A stretch of 64,000 nt of DNA from Chitinophaga barathri (lineage in GTDB: Bacteria; Bacteroidota; Bacteroidia; Chitinophagales; Chitinophagaceae), in NCBI RefSeq assembly GCF_003807585.1, contig NZ_RMBX01000011.1:1-64000 (forward strand), written 5' to 3'. A program made the translations under genes and the position numbers. The notes beneath the pieces are model-generated. The model saw nothing but the letters and a program-made list of their open reading frames with translations. It did no database searches and was not told where the DNA came from. This document shows positions 53,180 to 61,942 of the stretch, piece after piece (the first letter of the stretch is position 1; every line of letters begins with the position of its first letter).

Positions 53180-54619
53180 ATGAAAAGATATTATATAATA
53201 GTGCTGTTACTCAGTTTAGCTTTAAACAGCTATTCGCAAGCAAAATTGTCACCGCTAAAGATTGGTGATCAAATGCCCGATATCCCACTTGGCACGGTGA
53301 TGGATTCGAAAGGAAATGTCTCTGACGCATACCAAGGGAAAACGAAGTTCTCAGATTTTAGGGGAAAGCTGCTGATTTTTGACACCTGGCAAACCTGGTG
53401 TAGCTCGTGTATCGCAGGATTCCCAAAGATGTCGAAACTTCAGGAGAAATACAGGGACAGGATTCAGATTTTCCTTGTTAATTCTTCCTCCTACGAGGAT
53501 CAAAAAATGTTAAAGAACTGGCTTGCTCTTCGCAAGGGAAGAATTCCTGCCGAAAAGTCGGTATTTCCCGAGAATCTTCCAATCCTGATTGGAGCGAAAG
53601 AGATCGAAAGCTTATTTCCAATTCGCAGAGGAATTGGCTACCATGTCTGGGTTGATCAGCATGGAAAGGTTGCATTACGTGGAATCAGTGAGAATAGCAA
53701 TGAAACGAAGATTGAGGAATTCCTTTCAGGTAAGAACATATCCTTTGTCCAGGATAATGCGGGTAAGTATAATTCAGCAAAGCCCTTTTTTAAGGTATCG
53801 GATAGTATGGTGAATGCATTGCAGAATTTTTCTGTATCCTTTGGTGATTTTACAGATGAATTTGCAGACCCCTATGGTACAGGAGTAGACGCTCATATTG
53901 ACACCCTAGCCAGAAGTAAGAGAATGACCTACCTGAATCAGACGATACATTACTTGTATGAATTGGCTACCAGGGAAAAGCTGCAAACTGATAGCAATAT
54001 TGTTTTCGGAAAGCGAATAGTATTCGAGGTGGACGATCTAAGCAAATACACGGTTGATAAAAAGTTAATTAAAGCAGCTCTGACCGACATTTCTTACCGC
54101 AAGACCGGCCATTGTTTTGAAATGACGGTTCCGCTTGAAACTCCCGATTCACTGCAAAAGTCGATTATGCTTCAAAGTCTGAATAGCTACTTCAATTTAA
54201 GAAACGGAATATCAGGGAAGGTTGAGCAGCGAAACGTTAAATGCTATAAGTTAATCAGCAAAAGGAATTCACAGAATTTGAAAACGAAATTTACGGAAAT
54301 GCTGTTTACATCAAGGGTGAAAGAGAAAGGTCAAAGAATTTTTGTTTACAAAGCCGGAACGGTAAACGAAATTTTTAAGCACTACTTTATGTTTGCTGGA
54401 ATAAGTAAATTTGTGTTCCCTGGGATTATTATAAATGCAACAGGCATTTCCGGAGCTATTGATCTTGATTTAAAACCATACAGTGAAATGCAATCATACG
54501 AAGAAGTAAAGCTTGAATTGAACCGTCATGATCTCGATATTGTTGAAGGAAATGAATATATAGACATGTTGGTAATCACTGAGAATAATTGGGATAAAAA
54601 GAATCTGACAGGAAGGTAA
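53180..54619 (+). CDS. TlpA/thioredoxin-like exported protein with extra C-terminal domain
   Basis: 479 residues. A signal peptide (LLLSLALNSYSQ) leads into a TlpA-like thioredoxin fold (about 25-175) with active site CSSC (residues 74-77). The C-terminal 280 residues faintly recall DUF3738-type soil-associated proteins (RTVRFEV-like beta strands; uncertain). It is exported, so a periplasmic or outer-surface thiol role is likely. It is the last gene of the SusC/SusD operon, which ties a disulfide-linked function to the transporter, and it is convergent with the C-x6-C protein array. Confidence 0.85.
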   Translation: MKRYYIIVLLLSLALNSYSQAKLSPLKIGDQMPDIPLGTVMDSKGNVSDAYQGKTKFSDFRGKLLIFDTWQTWCSSCIAGFPKMSKLQEKYRDRIQIFLVNSSSYEDQKMLKNWLALRKGRIPAEKSVFPENLPILIGAKEIESLFPIRRGIGYHVWVDQHGKVALRGISENSNETKIEEFLSGKNISFVQDNAGKYNSAKPFFKVSDSMVNALQNFSVSFGDFTDEFADPYGTGVDAHIDTLARSKRMTYLNQTIHYLYELATREKLQTDSNIVFGKRIVFEVDDLSKYTVDKKLIKAALTDISYRKTGHCFEMTVPLETPDSLQKSIMLQSLNSYFNLRNGISGKVEQRNVKCYKLISKRNSQNLKTKFTEMLFTSRVKEKGQRIFVYKAGTVNEIFKHYFMFAGISKFVFPGIIINATGISGAIDLDLKPYSEMQSYEEVKLELNRHDLDIVEGNEYIDMLVITENNWDKKNLTGR

Positions 54620-54636
54620 ATGGGGAAAAATAGTTA

Positions 54637-54666
54637 CTAAAGGGCAGCCGAAGTGCTGCCCTTTAG
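54637..54666. terminator. Bidirectional terminator between SusCD-thioredoxin operon and small-protein array
   Basis: Perfect 12-bp stem (54637-54648 / 54655-54666), six-base loop. It serves both convergent operons. Confidence 0.85.
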
Positions 54667-54669
54667 TTA

Positions 54670-55047
54670 TTAAGGAAGTATCTCATAAATAACTCTTTGA
54701 CGAGAAGCAAAAACGGTTGGGTCACTTGCATTCCCCAATGCCGTGGTAATATCATCGGAAAGTTCTCCCGCAGCTCCGGTGGCAATATCCACTTTTGGTT
54801 TACCTGCGTTGGGCCCTGTTGTATAGATATCGGATAATGGAACGTCAATCACACATACTGCTGTGGAATTTAGACATTCGGTTATTGGATCTTTTGTTGC
54901 AATTGAGTAAGCTGCTGGATTATATGGATCACTAGGATCGTTGAGCTCAAATAACGTGCCGACCACATTTATGGGCTTTGCTTTGAATGCGAAGGCGGCG
55001 ATGATAGCAACACATAAAATTGTCATTGTTAAATATTTAGTTTTCAT
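54670..55047 (-). CDS. Small exported C-x6-C protein, copy A
   Basis: 125 residues with an N-terminal hydrophobic signal (ILCVAIIAAFAF). Mature region: VGTLFEL, then CLNSTAVC (the invariant C-x6-C), VIDVPLSDIYTTGP, KPKVDIATG and an ELSDDITTALGNASDP helix, ending RVIYEILP. It is the last copy in a five-gene tandem family on the minus strand. Resembles DUF6520-type small exported proteins, tentatively. The two cysteines probably form a disulfide. Confidence 0.78.
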   Translation of the reverse strand: MKTKYLTMTILCVAIIAAFAFKAKPINVVGTLFELNDPSDPYNPAAYSIATKDPITECLNSTAVCVIDVPLSDIYTTGPNAGKPKVDIATGAAGELSDDITTALGNASDPTVFASRQRVIYEILP

Positions 55048-55101
55048 GACTTTTAGTTATAAATGAAATTATGAAAAAATATATTTATGAAACAACTTTG
55101 G

Positions 55102-55479
55102 TTATGGTTGTTTTTCATATATAATCCTCTGCCGTGCGGGAAAGCTTGTTGGATCTGAAGCATTGCCGAGGGCAACGACAATATCATCAGACAGCTCATT
55201 AGGTACTGCGGTAGCGATGTCCACCTTCGGTTTGCCAGCGTTGGGGCCGGAAGGATATACGTCACTCAGTGGGACATCAATGACACATATGGCACTCGAA
55301 TTTGGACAGTCTGTTATAGGGTCGATAGTCGCCACCTGGTAAACTGCGGGGTTGAATGGTTGGGAAATATCAGTGAGTTGGAAGAGCGTTCCCACAGGAA
55401 TTATTTGTTTGGTTCTAAAGGCGGATGCAGTTATTATTGCTGAGCATAACACCAGTATGGAAATTGATACTCTTTTCAT
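55102..55479 (-). CDS. Small exported C-x6-C protein, copy B
   Basis: 125 residues from the ATG at 55479 (an upstream ATG at 55521 adds 14 residues without signal character). Same layout as copy A: signal ILVLCSAIITASAF, VGTLFQL, CPNSSAIC, VIDVPLSDVYPSGP, KPKVDIATA, ELSDDIVVALGNASDP, ending RIIYEKQP. Equal length to copies A and C. Confidence 0.78.
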   Translation of the reverse strand: MKRVSISILVLCSAIITASAFRTKQIIPVGTLFQLTDISQPFNPAVYQVATIDPITDCPNSSAICVIDVPLSDVYPSGPNAGKPKVDIATAVPNELSDDIVVALGNASDPTSFPARQRIIYEKQP

Positions 55480-55554
55480 ATTATTACTTGTAAGTTTAGG
55501 GAAATTAAGAGGGAGCAACATTCGATGTTGCTCCCATAAATTTTACAGCATCAG

Positions 55555-55932
55555 TTAGGGCTGTTTTTCATAAATTACCCTTGAGCGAGAAGGGAATGAA
55601 GTGGGGTCTGATGCATTTCCCAGGGCTGTGATGATGTCATCGGACAGTTCACCGGCAGCTCCAGTTGCGATGTCCACTTTTGGCTTGCCGTTGTTCGGGC
55701 CTGAAGTGTAGATATCACCGAGGGGAACATCAAGAACGCAAACAGCAGATGAATTAGGGCAAGCTGTCAGCGGGTCGATGGTGGCCACAGAGTAAGACTG
55801 CGGCAAGAAGGGCTGAGAAGCGTCATCTAACTGAAACAGAGTACCAACAACGGCAATGGGCTGAGCTTTGAATGCAAAGGCGAAAACAGCCATGGTGCAC
55901 AGAACGGTAAAACCGAGAATTTTTCTTTTCAT
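55555..55932 (-). CDS. Small exported C-x6-C protein, copy C
   Basis: 125 residues; signal TVLCTMAVFAFAF, VGTLFQL, CPNSSAVC, VLDVPLGDIYTSGP, KPKVDIATG, ELSDDIITALGNASDP, ending RVIYEKQP. C-terminal half nearly the same as copy A; N-terminal half more divergent. Confidence 0.78.
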   Translation of the reverse strand: MKRKILGFTVLCTMAVFAFAFKAQPIAVVGTLFQLDDASQPFLPQSYSVATIDPLTACPNSSAVCVLDVPLGDIYTSGPNNGKPKVDIATGAAGELSDDIITALGNASDPTSFPSRSRVIYEKQP

Positions 55933-55994
55933 TTTTTTGTGTTTTTAATGTTTACAATTGAGTGTATTTACCGGTAAAGAATTTATGTCGAGGG

Positions 55995-56379
55995 TTATGG
56001 AATTCGTTCATAAACTATGGTGCCGCGTGATGGGAATGTTGTAGGATCACTTGCATTTGCCAGTGCCGCGGCGATCTGGTCTGAAAGCTCGTCGAGTAAT
56101 GCCGTTGCAATATTAACTTAGGGTTTGCCTGCAAACGGGCCGGACGTAATATATATCTGCTGTTGAAACAGCTATGCAACAAAGTCTCCCTGATCCGGGA
56201 CATTCTACGCTCGGATTAAAATCTGTAACTGCATACCAGGAATTAGGATTCATAGGATTTGTACCATCTGCCAGGCAGAAAACGGTAAACGCGGTATTTC
56301 GATTTTTCTTGTGGAAAGCGAAAGCCGTTAGTGAAACTAAGATAAGCGTGACGATATTCAGAGTTTTTCGGATGTTCAT
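55995..56379 (-). pseudogene. Broken copy D of the C-x6-C protein
   Basis: The first 78 codons read as a family member (signal VTLILVSLTAFAF, CPGSGRLC, then ADIYY). One extra base in the codons following DIYY shifts the frame, and the translation ends RPVCRQTLS. In the other frame the expected GKPKVDIAT is found again, but with a TAA in place of the lysine codon, and continues through ELSDQIAAALANASDP to the normal end ERIP near 55995. So two lesions, a +1 frameshift and a stop, in the conserved part. Confidence 0.8.
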
Positions 56380-56385
56380 ATCAAA

Positions 56386-56769
56386 TCAAAATTCATTTGT
56401 TTCATAAATTGTTCTATTCCCGAAAGTCGAAGGCGTTCCAATCGTATTCATGACCGTTGTAAGTTGATCTGACAGTTCATTTAGAGTCGGCGTCTGAATA
56501 TCTACTTTGGGCTTACCAACATACGTGCCTGATGCATAGATATCGGTCAGTGGTATTACAATTTTGCAAATAAAACCTTCACCTGGACAGGCTACGATTG
56601 GATTTTCAAAAATCTGCTGATAAGAATTCGGGTCAAACGGTTGACTGATATCGATAAGCTCAAAGGCTGTACCTGACAGCTTTAACGGAACAGTTCTGAA
56701 ACTATAGCATAGCATACCCACTGCTGCAATAAGTATGCAGCTCAAAACTTGAAATCTCATAATGTTCAT
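56386..56769 (-). CDS. Small exported C-x6-C protein, copy E (divergent)
   Basis: 127 residues, first of the array. Signal SCILIAAVGMLCYSF; mature SGTAFELIDISQPF, CPGEGFIC, VIPLTDIYASGT, KPKVDIQT, ELSDQLTTVMNTIGTP. It keeps all family positions but is the most diverged copy; the ending differs (TIYETNEF). It starts 21 bp after the MauE-like gene. Confidence 0.76.
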   Translation of the reverse strand: MNIMRFQVLSCILIAAVGMLCYSFRTVPLKLSGTAFELIDISQPFDPNSYQQIFENPIVACPGEGFICKIVIPLTDIYASGTYVGKPKVDIQTPTLNELSDQLTTVMNTIGTPSTFGNRTIYETNEF

Positions 56770-56790
56770 TTTTATGTGATTGAAATTTAG

Positions 56791-57237
56791 TCAGGCAATC
56801 CCTGTCTTGCCTGTAAAATTCTTCTGAGGATCTTTCTTTTCGAATATGAGCCCAAACACTGCCATAACGATGAAGCTGATGTTTAGAAATACGTGCTGTG
56901 TCCAGGTCAGGGTTGATAGTAATCCCCCGCAGCTGCACGGAATATCCTTGCTGAAACTTAATATCCCGATTAGATATACTGTGAATATTGTGAGTAGCAA
57001 TGCTGATGCCTGTAAACCTCTTTTTTTCGTCTTATCAAAGAGGAGCATCGCTACGATTACAAGTTCGATAAATGGGATCATGATCGCCATAATTCCATTG
57101 ACCGGGGCAAGCAACGGGGATTTTCCAAGCTGGTATTTAAAAATTTCATATTCGAAGATTTTGCTGAAAGCCGCGTACGCCCACAGCGCCAAAAATAATA
57201 TATAAATGATTTGAAGGGTTATTCTTTTCGCTCTCAT
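56791..57237 (-). CDS. MauE/DoxX-like redox-associated membrane protein
   Basis: 148 residues from the ATG at 57237 (an upstream frame start at 57333 adds 32 polar residues). Four membrane segments, an Ala-rich first helix (LQIIYILFLALWAYAAFSKI), and the paired cysteines IPCSCGG (about residue 104), as in MauE-type proteins that help build disulfides in the methylamine dehydrogenase small subunit. Here the partners are probably the C-x6-C proteins encoded directly downstream in the same operon. Confidence 0.82.
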   Translation of the reverse strand: MRAKRITLQIIYILFLALWAYAAFSKIFEYEIFKYQLGKSPLLAPVNGIMAIMIPFIELVIVAMLLFDKTKKRGLQASALLLTIFTVYLIGILSFSKDIPCSCGGLLSTLTWTQHVFLNISFIVMAVFGLIFEKKDPQKNFTGKTGIA

Positions 57238-57498
57238 CGTTGTGTCTTTATGGTTTGTGTTTTTTTTCAGGCGGTTTCTTTGAGATGGCGCCTCAGCTGG
57301 GATCAGCCGCGGTATTTTCCAATATTTAACCATTATTAGTTAACATCAGAAATGAAAAAGTTGCTCTTAGGTTTTATTGCGCGTAAATGACTTTGTTTTG
57401 AGATATTGATTACTTCGTTTTTTTGTCTTAATCTCTTCAAGCAAATTAATTCGTAATGATCAATCCTCCAAAGGTTATCTGTTACCAATTTGGGCAAT

Positions 57499-57840
57499 TT
57501 ATACTGCGGGAATTTTGCGCTTGTTTGAACTGGCGGTTTTGTTCATCAGCCTGCGAAATGTTCTGGAAAAGTTGCTAACTGATTTATAACCTAATATTAT
57601 CGATACCTCTTTAACAGACCAGTGATCTGAAAGTAATGCATCCGCGAATTCCATCGATACGGTGTTGTAATATTCGAGAATAGTATATTGATATAAGAAA
57701 GAAAATTTATCACTGATGGCTCTCGGACTATAGTTCAATTGCGTCGTAAAAGCGGATATATTGACACGCGAGAATATACCACAATGTATCATATGGCGGA
57801 GGGCTTCAAACTTTGTAATTTCATCTTTCGTAAGCTGCAT
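57499..57840 (-). CDS. Small AraC-like DNA-binding protein
   Basis: 113 residues made almost only of an AraC helix-turn-helix pair (ISAFTTQLNYSPRAISDKFS; SVKEVSIILGYKSVSNFSRTFRRLMNK). No sensor domain, so it may depend on a partner or act as a constitutive regulator. It lies upstream of the MauE operon, transcribed the same way, 261 bp before. Confidence 0.75.
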   Translation of the reverse strand: MQLTKDEITKFEALRHMIHCGIFSRVNISAFTTQLNYSPRAISDKFSFLYQYTILEYYNTVSMEFADALLSDHWSVKEVSIILGYKSVSNFSRTFRRLMNKTASSNKRKIPAV

Positions 57841-57971
57841 GTATCGGGTTTTTCTTCAGGGTGTACATGTTTATAGTACAACCAGTTAAATTTCCGATCA
57901 TTTACTGCGAACACAATTCAGTGGGAGTATAGTGTTATTAAAAAATGGATTTCGCTTGGTTCGAATTGTTT

Positions 57972-58343
57972 TTATGCTTGTTTCTTTTGGTTTGACCCGG
58001 CAACCGGTAATTTTTTCCTTCGGTTAACTTCAGCCAGTGAATGCCCTTTCTTTTTTTGCTGCGGCATTGGTAGGTGTAATTTTTCGAGCAATAATTTGAA
58101 ATCCTTGAAACGCTTCAATTTGGGGTCTTTTTCTACATGATCGAGGACATCGAGTAATTTTATTAAAGTCGTTTTAGCTATTTGTGTAATAATGAATCGT
58201 TCAGCAGGGCTGAGCTGCCGATTTATTTTTAATCTCCGGTAAAATGTAGCTTTCGACCAGCCCAGCGCCCAACAGACATGCTCCCGGAATCTCAACGGCA
58301 TCCCGTCAAAGACCGAGCAAACAGAGTATAGGTATTTGTCCAT
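57972..58343 (-). CDS. Hypothetical small protein, possible HTH
   Basis: 123 residues, basic C-terminus (KKKGHSLAEVNRRKK). HVCWALGWSKATFYRRLKIN looks like a helix-turn-helix segment. Otherwise not recognised. Transcribed in the same direction as the AraC-like gene, 131 bp upstream. Confidence 0.5.
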   Translation of the reverse strand: MDKYLYSVCSVFDGMPLRFREHVCWALGWSKATFYRRLKINRQLSPAERFIITQIAKTTLIKLLDVLDHVEKDPKLKRFKDFKLLLEKLHLPMPQQKKKGHSLAEVNRRKKLPVAGSNQKKQA

Positions 58344-58586
58344 TCAGTTCCTTTTGGTTTCTTATAAGATGCACATAAATATAAAATGGGTGAAACCACC
58401 GCTAAATTTATGATCGGGTATTGATATGTGCGTGAAATATTGCATATAAAAAATATGGATGCGTGGGGTACTGATTACGATGTTAATATTTTAATTATTT
58501 TGTGAAATAGCTTGAACCGTTTACTCCCTTATTCCTGGAGATTCTCTCTTCCAGGCGGTCATTATTTTTAACCCAAATCATCATTT

Positions 58587-59264
58587 ATGTACGATTTTAT
58601 TCCCCGGTCTGGAAACGCTGATGTTTCAAAAGGAGCAATTGAAAACAGTTATAAGAAAGCGTTGGAAACCATCCAGGGTATTTACCCGAAAGTAGCACCA
58701 GAGACAATCGACTTTATCCGCGAACGCAGCAAAATGGTATATTTTAAAGAGAACAGTATCATTCTTGACTATGAACAGGTCAACAGTTACTGCCTATTTA
58801 TATGCAGCGGGCTAATGCGATCGTGCATAAAATACAGGGGACGGCAGTACACCTCCTGGTATATGGCAGCTGGTGATATGGTGATCGCTGCAAATAGTTG
58901 GTATGATCAGACGCCGAGCACGGAACGTCTTATGGCAATGAAAGATACCTTTTGCATTGCACTTCATTACAATGATCTGGAATATATCTACCAACGATGG
59001 GAAGGATTCAACCTGGTCGGCAGGAAATTTACCGAAAAATATTACATCCAGGCCCGGCAAATGACCCACTGGCGTTTTTTTGCACCACTTTATGTATATA
59101 AGATCATCATTAAGCAATATTGGAATATTGCCAGGCAGGTTCCGCTTGCGGAGATTTCAAATTTCCTGGGCGTTGCGCGGGAAACGCTGAGCAGAATACG
59201 AAATAAACGCTGGAAAGACGAAAATGAGGACTTATCCTCCGCCAGATTCGCGGACAAACCATAA
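58587..59264 (+). CDS. Crp/Fnr-family transcriptional regulator
   Basis: 225 residues. Residues about 45-130 are a cNMP-binding-like beta barrel (KENSIILDYEQVNSYCLFIC; YTSWYMAAGDMVIAANSW), without the canonical cAMP phosphate-binding RxE motif, so the ligand is unclear. The C-terminal winged helix has VPLAEISNFLGVARETLSRIRNK. Two close matches to the Crp site TGTGA-N6-TCACA lie 65 bp after its stop (59329-59362), upstream of rteC. Confidence 0.85.
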   Translation: MYDFIPRSGNADVSKGAIENSYKKALETIQGIYPKVAPETIDFIRERSKMVYFKENSIILDYEQVNSYCLFICSGLMRSCIKYRGRQYTSWYMAAGDMVIAANSWYDQTPSTERLMAMKDTFCIALHYNDLEYIYQRWEGFNLVGRKFTEKYYIQARQMTHWRFFAPLYVYKIIIKQYWNIARQVPLAEISNFLGVARETLSRIRNKRWKDENEDLSSARFADKP

Positions 59265-59328
59265 ATGTACTGACAGAGGCCCTCACGGACAGTTATTTAG
59301 TTAGAAATTGATCATAACAGTTTGTACC

Positions 59329-59362
59329 TGTGATGAAAGTCACAACAGTGACAATCATCACA
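59329..59362. promoter_or_regulatory. Two abutting Crp/Fnr-type sites (36-bp composite dyad)
   Basis: Site 1, tgtga-tgaaag-tcaca (59329-59344), is a perfect TGTGA-N6-TCACA. Site 2, agtga-caatca-tcaca (59347-59362), differs in one base. Together, 59328-59363 also make a composite dyad: ctgtgatga-aa-gtcac-aaca-gtgac-aa-tcatcacag. It lies between a Crp/Fnr gene and rteC. Confidence 0.75.
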
Positions 59363-59579
59363 GGGGCGCTATTGTATGCGTACAACATTTTTATGTTCTT
59401 TGCTAAAATGATTGAGCTGATATGTAACAAACATGTTATAATTGAAATATTGTAATGATGCTCACGTTATAAAAATTTGGCTTACAGCGAATTGTGACTT
59501 TTCTGTCCGAAACTCATCCCTATTTCATGCCTCCGCCGTCCGTATTCGCTGCCATATCTTGAATTTTAACCCATTGAGT

Positions 59580-60773
59580 ATGAAGAAGGCGTATGCACTG
59601 GAATGGCTAGACCATGTTATCACCAAAGAGCTGGACCCGAATATAGCGGGGCAGAAACCGATCACCGAAGAGAAGGTGAAAGAAATCAGAGACAGAATTG
59701 AGCAGGAGGAGGATTTACTTCTTGCCAGGCTGAAGCAGCGGGTATTTCGCTTGCATGATGAGACGGAAAGTCGGGCATTGGTGAAAAAGTATCACGATTC
59801 CCTGCTGCTGATGATTACGAGGAATCATGATTATCAGCAGCATCCTATGACCAGGAAGCTGCAACATAAGGATCTACACATTTTTTTGGGAATTCGCCTT
59901 CAGCGTATCCTGGGACTGTTCGAATTGGAGTTCTCGGCGTTTCTAGGGTTAGAAAACCGTGTTGCCCTTACCCGCCTGGTCGAACAAAAGAATTTCATTG
60001 AGGCAAACAGAGAAACCATGAGGCTAAAGCTATCCACCGGAGAGCATGGCATGGCACCCGTTGATATCGTCCTGGGCGTTTTAGATGAATTCCTGAGTAA
60101 AATCGATGACAGGTTGCCGGTCACGCTAAGGGAATTTGAATATATCCGGCTGCTGACCGAAGATGTTTTGAAAATAGACGGAAACCTGACATCAATCACC
60201 GGATGTCCTGCGCTGAACGAACTTTTAATTTACTGGAACCTAAATAGCATCGTTTGCATCCGGTATTTTACCATGGGAACGGAACAATTAATGAACTCTT
60301 ATCTGACCGCACTGGAGAAACTCGAATTTTTGAAATTGGAACTGAAGAAGCTCCAGATCATACCTGAAAAACAGGATTTTATCCTGAACCCTGATTTCCC
60401 GAGCGTAAAGGAATACTGTGGTAAATGGTTGCAAAATGAAATAGAATACAGGGAGAATAAACTCCAGGGCTTTGCGCCACTTGCTCAGGAAGTGGCCGCG
60501 AAAAGCATTAAAGTGAATAAGTTCAAAGTTGTTGTTCAGCTCTCCGCGGATCAGATCGGACTGATCCTTCGGGCAGCTGACGATACCAGGCTACTTCAAG
60601 CGCGCAGCATGAGTGCAGTTTTCAAGGCAATCGTTCCAAGCCTGTCCTCACCGTATAATGAAGACCTTAGCTGGGATAACATTCGCACGAAAGCCTATGT
60701 GGCAGAGCATTCGGACAAAGCCGCCGCGGCGGAAGTCCTGAAAAAAATGGTGGATCGAATTCACAGCTATTAA
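59580..60773 (+). CDS. rteC: RteC-family regulator of ICE excision/transfer
   Basis: 397 residues from the ATG at 59580 (the reading frame is open further upstream to 59442, but that part has low-complexity composition). The C-terminal part (SIKVNKFKVVVQLSADQIGL; LQARSMSAVFKAIVPSLSSP; KAAAAEVLKKMVDRI) matches RteC, which in CTnDOT activates excision gene expression. No RteA or RteB homologue is found; the element here has a Crp/Fnr regulator directly before rteC instead. Confidence 0.88.
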   Translation: MKKAYALEWLDHVITKELDPNIAGQKPITEEKVKEIRDRIEQEEDLLLARLKQRVFRLHDETESRALVKKYHDSLLLMITRNHDYQQHPMTRKLQHKDLHIFLGIRLQRILGLFELEFSAFLGLENRVALTRLVEQKNFIEANRETMRLKLSTGEHGMAPVDIVLGVLDEFLSKIDDRLPVTLREFEYIRLLTEDVLKIDGNLTSITGCPALNELLIYWNLNSIVCIRYFTMGTEQLMNSYLTALEKLEFLKLELKKLQIIPEKQDFILNPDFPSVKEYCGKWLQNEIEYRENKLQGFAPLAQEVAAKSIKVNKFKVVVQLSADQIGLILRAADDTRLLQARSMSAVFKAIVPSLSSPYNEDLSWDNIRTKAYVAEHSDKAAAAEVLKKMVDRIHSY

Positions 60774-60796
60774 GGTTACAGACACCCCCTTTGCGA

Positions 60797-60829
60797 AAGC
60801 GCAGTTCTTAGAACTGCGCTTTTTTTTTG
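60797..60829 (+). terminator. Intrinsic terminator of rteC
   Basis: 11-bp stem (aagcgcagttc / gaactgcgctt) with a tta loop and a tail of nine T residues, 24 bp after the rteC stop. Confidence 0.9.
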
Positions 60830-60985
60830 CCCCGCTTTTGCTGATAATCAGTACAGTACAATAAAGTACAACTTTTTTGTTCCCTAAGTTGGTCTTTTCC
60901 GCCGATCTGCCAATGCCCACCTTTGATTCGTAATTCAGCACGGAAGTAAGCGTACCGTGAATTGTTGAATCTTAATTTTTTAGTG

Positions 60986-61396
60986 ATGTTAGAAAATGTA
61001 ACCTGGACACAGTTTTTTATCGGGGTTGGGGTGATGCTCCTGGTGTATTACCTCTTTGTGTTCTTTAAATATTTTAATCAGCATCGTCTGCTGGTTTCGG
61101 GAACGGTCACGAATGATGCCAGTAAAAGGGAAGATAGCAACGATGCTTTGGCCGAGGAAACTATTGCAGCTGCTGAGGAGCTCTCTGACCGTATTGCGGA
61201 AAGTATCGCTTATGCTGCGGATACAAAAATGCGCAAGGATGAGCTCCTGCAACGGCTGCGGGCCGAGATATCGGATTTCCCTACGCTGGATACACCAGCG
61301 TTCCGTGAGGGAATCAAAAATGTGATTTTAAGTGAAACTGATCGCAATGGCTCGGTAACGCTGAGTGAGAGAGAGGTCAACGAGTTGTGGGGGTAG
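60986..61396 (+). CDS. Conjugative-element membrane protein, unknown function
   Basis: 136 residues from the ATG at 60986. One membrane segment near the N-terminus (FFIGVGVMLLVYYLFVFFKYF) then a soluble acidic domain ending LSEREVNELWG. A gene of this kind commonly precedes DUF4134 in Bacteroidota transfer operons. It is the first gene of the transfer block. Confidence 0.7.
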   Translation: MLENVTWTQFFIGVGVMLLVYYLFVFFKYFNQHRLLVSGTVTNDASKREDSNDALAEETIAAAEELSDRIAESIAYAADTKMRKDELLQRLRAEISDFPTLDTPAFREGIKNVILSETDRNGSVTLSEREVNELWG

Positions 61397-61588
61397 CGCC
61401 CGGGCCTGGCTGGGTTGGGGGAATGATCCCCTGAGCCAGCCGCCGCGATCAGTATGTTATTGTCTGCCCGGCTCAGTGCGATAGAGCTTTTGGGGTGGTT
61501 GAGAGTGCAGGTGCAGACGTTTCCGGTCCCTCCGTCAGCTGGCGGAGGGGGAACCGGAACAAGGTGGGGAATTTAAACGAAGTGAGAT

Positions 61589-61933
61589 ATGATAATGTGG
61601 AAGAGGGAGTTTAAAGGAACTTCAGTGAAATGCGGCTTACGCCGATTATGGTTAGCTACCAGTGTGTTGTTTTATAGCGTGCTGGTGAAGGCGCAGGACG
61701 GGATTGCCGGTATCAACGAGGCGAACAAACAGGTCAGGGGGTATTTTGATTCAGGTACAAAATTGATGTACGCCGTGGGCGCCATCCTCGGGCTGATCGG
61801 CGCGGTGAAAGTATATCAAAAATGGAACTCGGGCGACCAGGATACCTCAAAGGTTGCTGCGGCATGGTTCGGAAGCTGCATATTCCTGGTGGTTGTGGCG
61901 ACAATTATTAAGTCATTTTTTGGAATTCAGTAA
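61589..61933 (+). CDS. traE: TraE (DUF4134) conjugation protein
   Basis: 114 residues (start at 61589 or 61595). Signal then two membrane segments (TKLMYAVGAILGLIGAVKVY and AAWFGSCIFLVVVATIIKSF) separated by KWNSGDQDTSK, the standard DUF4134 layout. Small pilin-like or channel component at the inner membrane. First clear Tra gene. Confidence 0.9.
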   Translation: MIMWKREFKGTSVKCGLRRLWLATSVLFYSVLVKAQDGIAGINEANKQVRGYFDSGTKLMYAVGAILGLIGAVKVYQKWNSGDQDTSKVAAAWFGSCIFLVVVATIIKSFFGIQ

Positions 61934-61942
61934 AGTACGGTC

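Noticed and set aside
46263..54619. Polysaccharide utilisation locus
   Set aside because: SusC/SusD are present, but no glycoside hydrolase, lyase or esterase gene accompanies them; the neighbours are redox proteins and small exported proteins.
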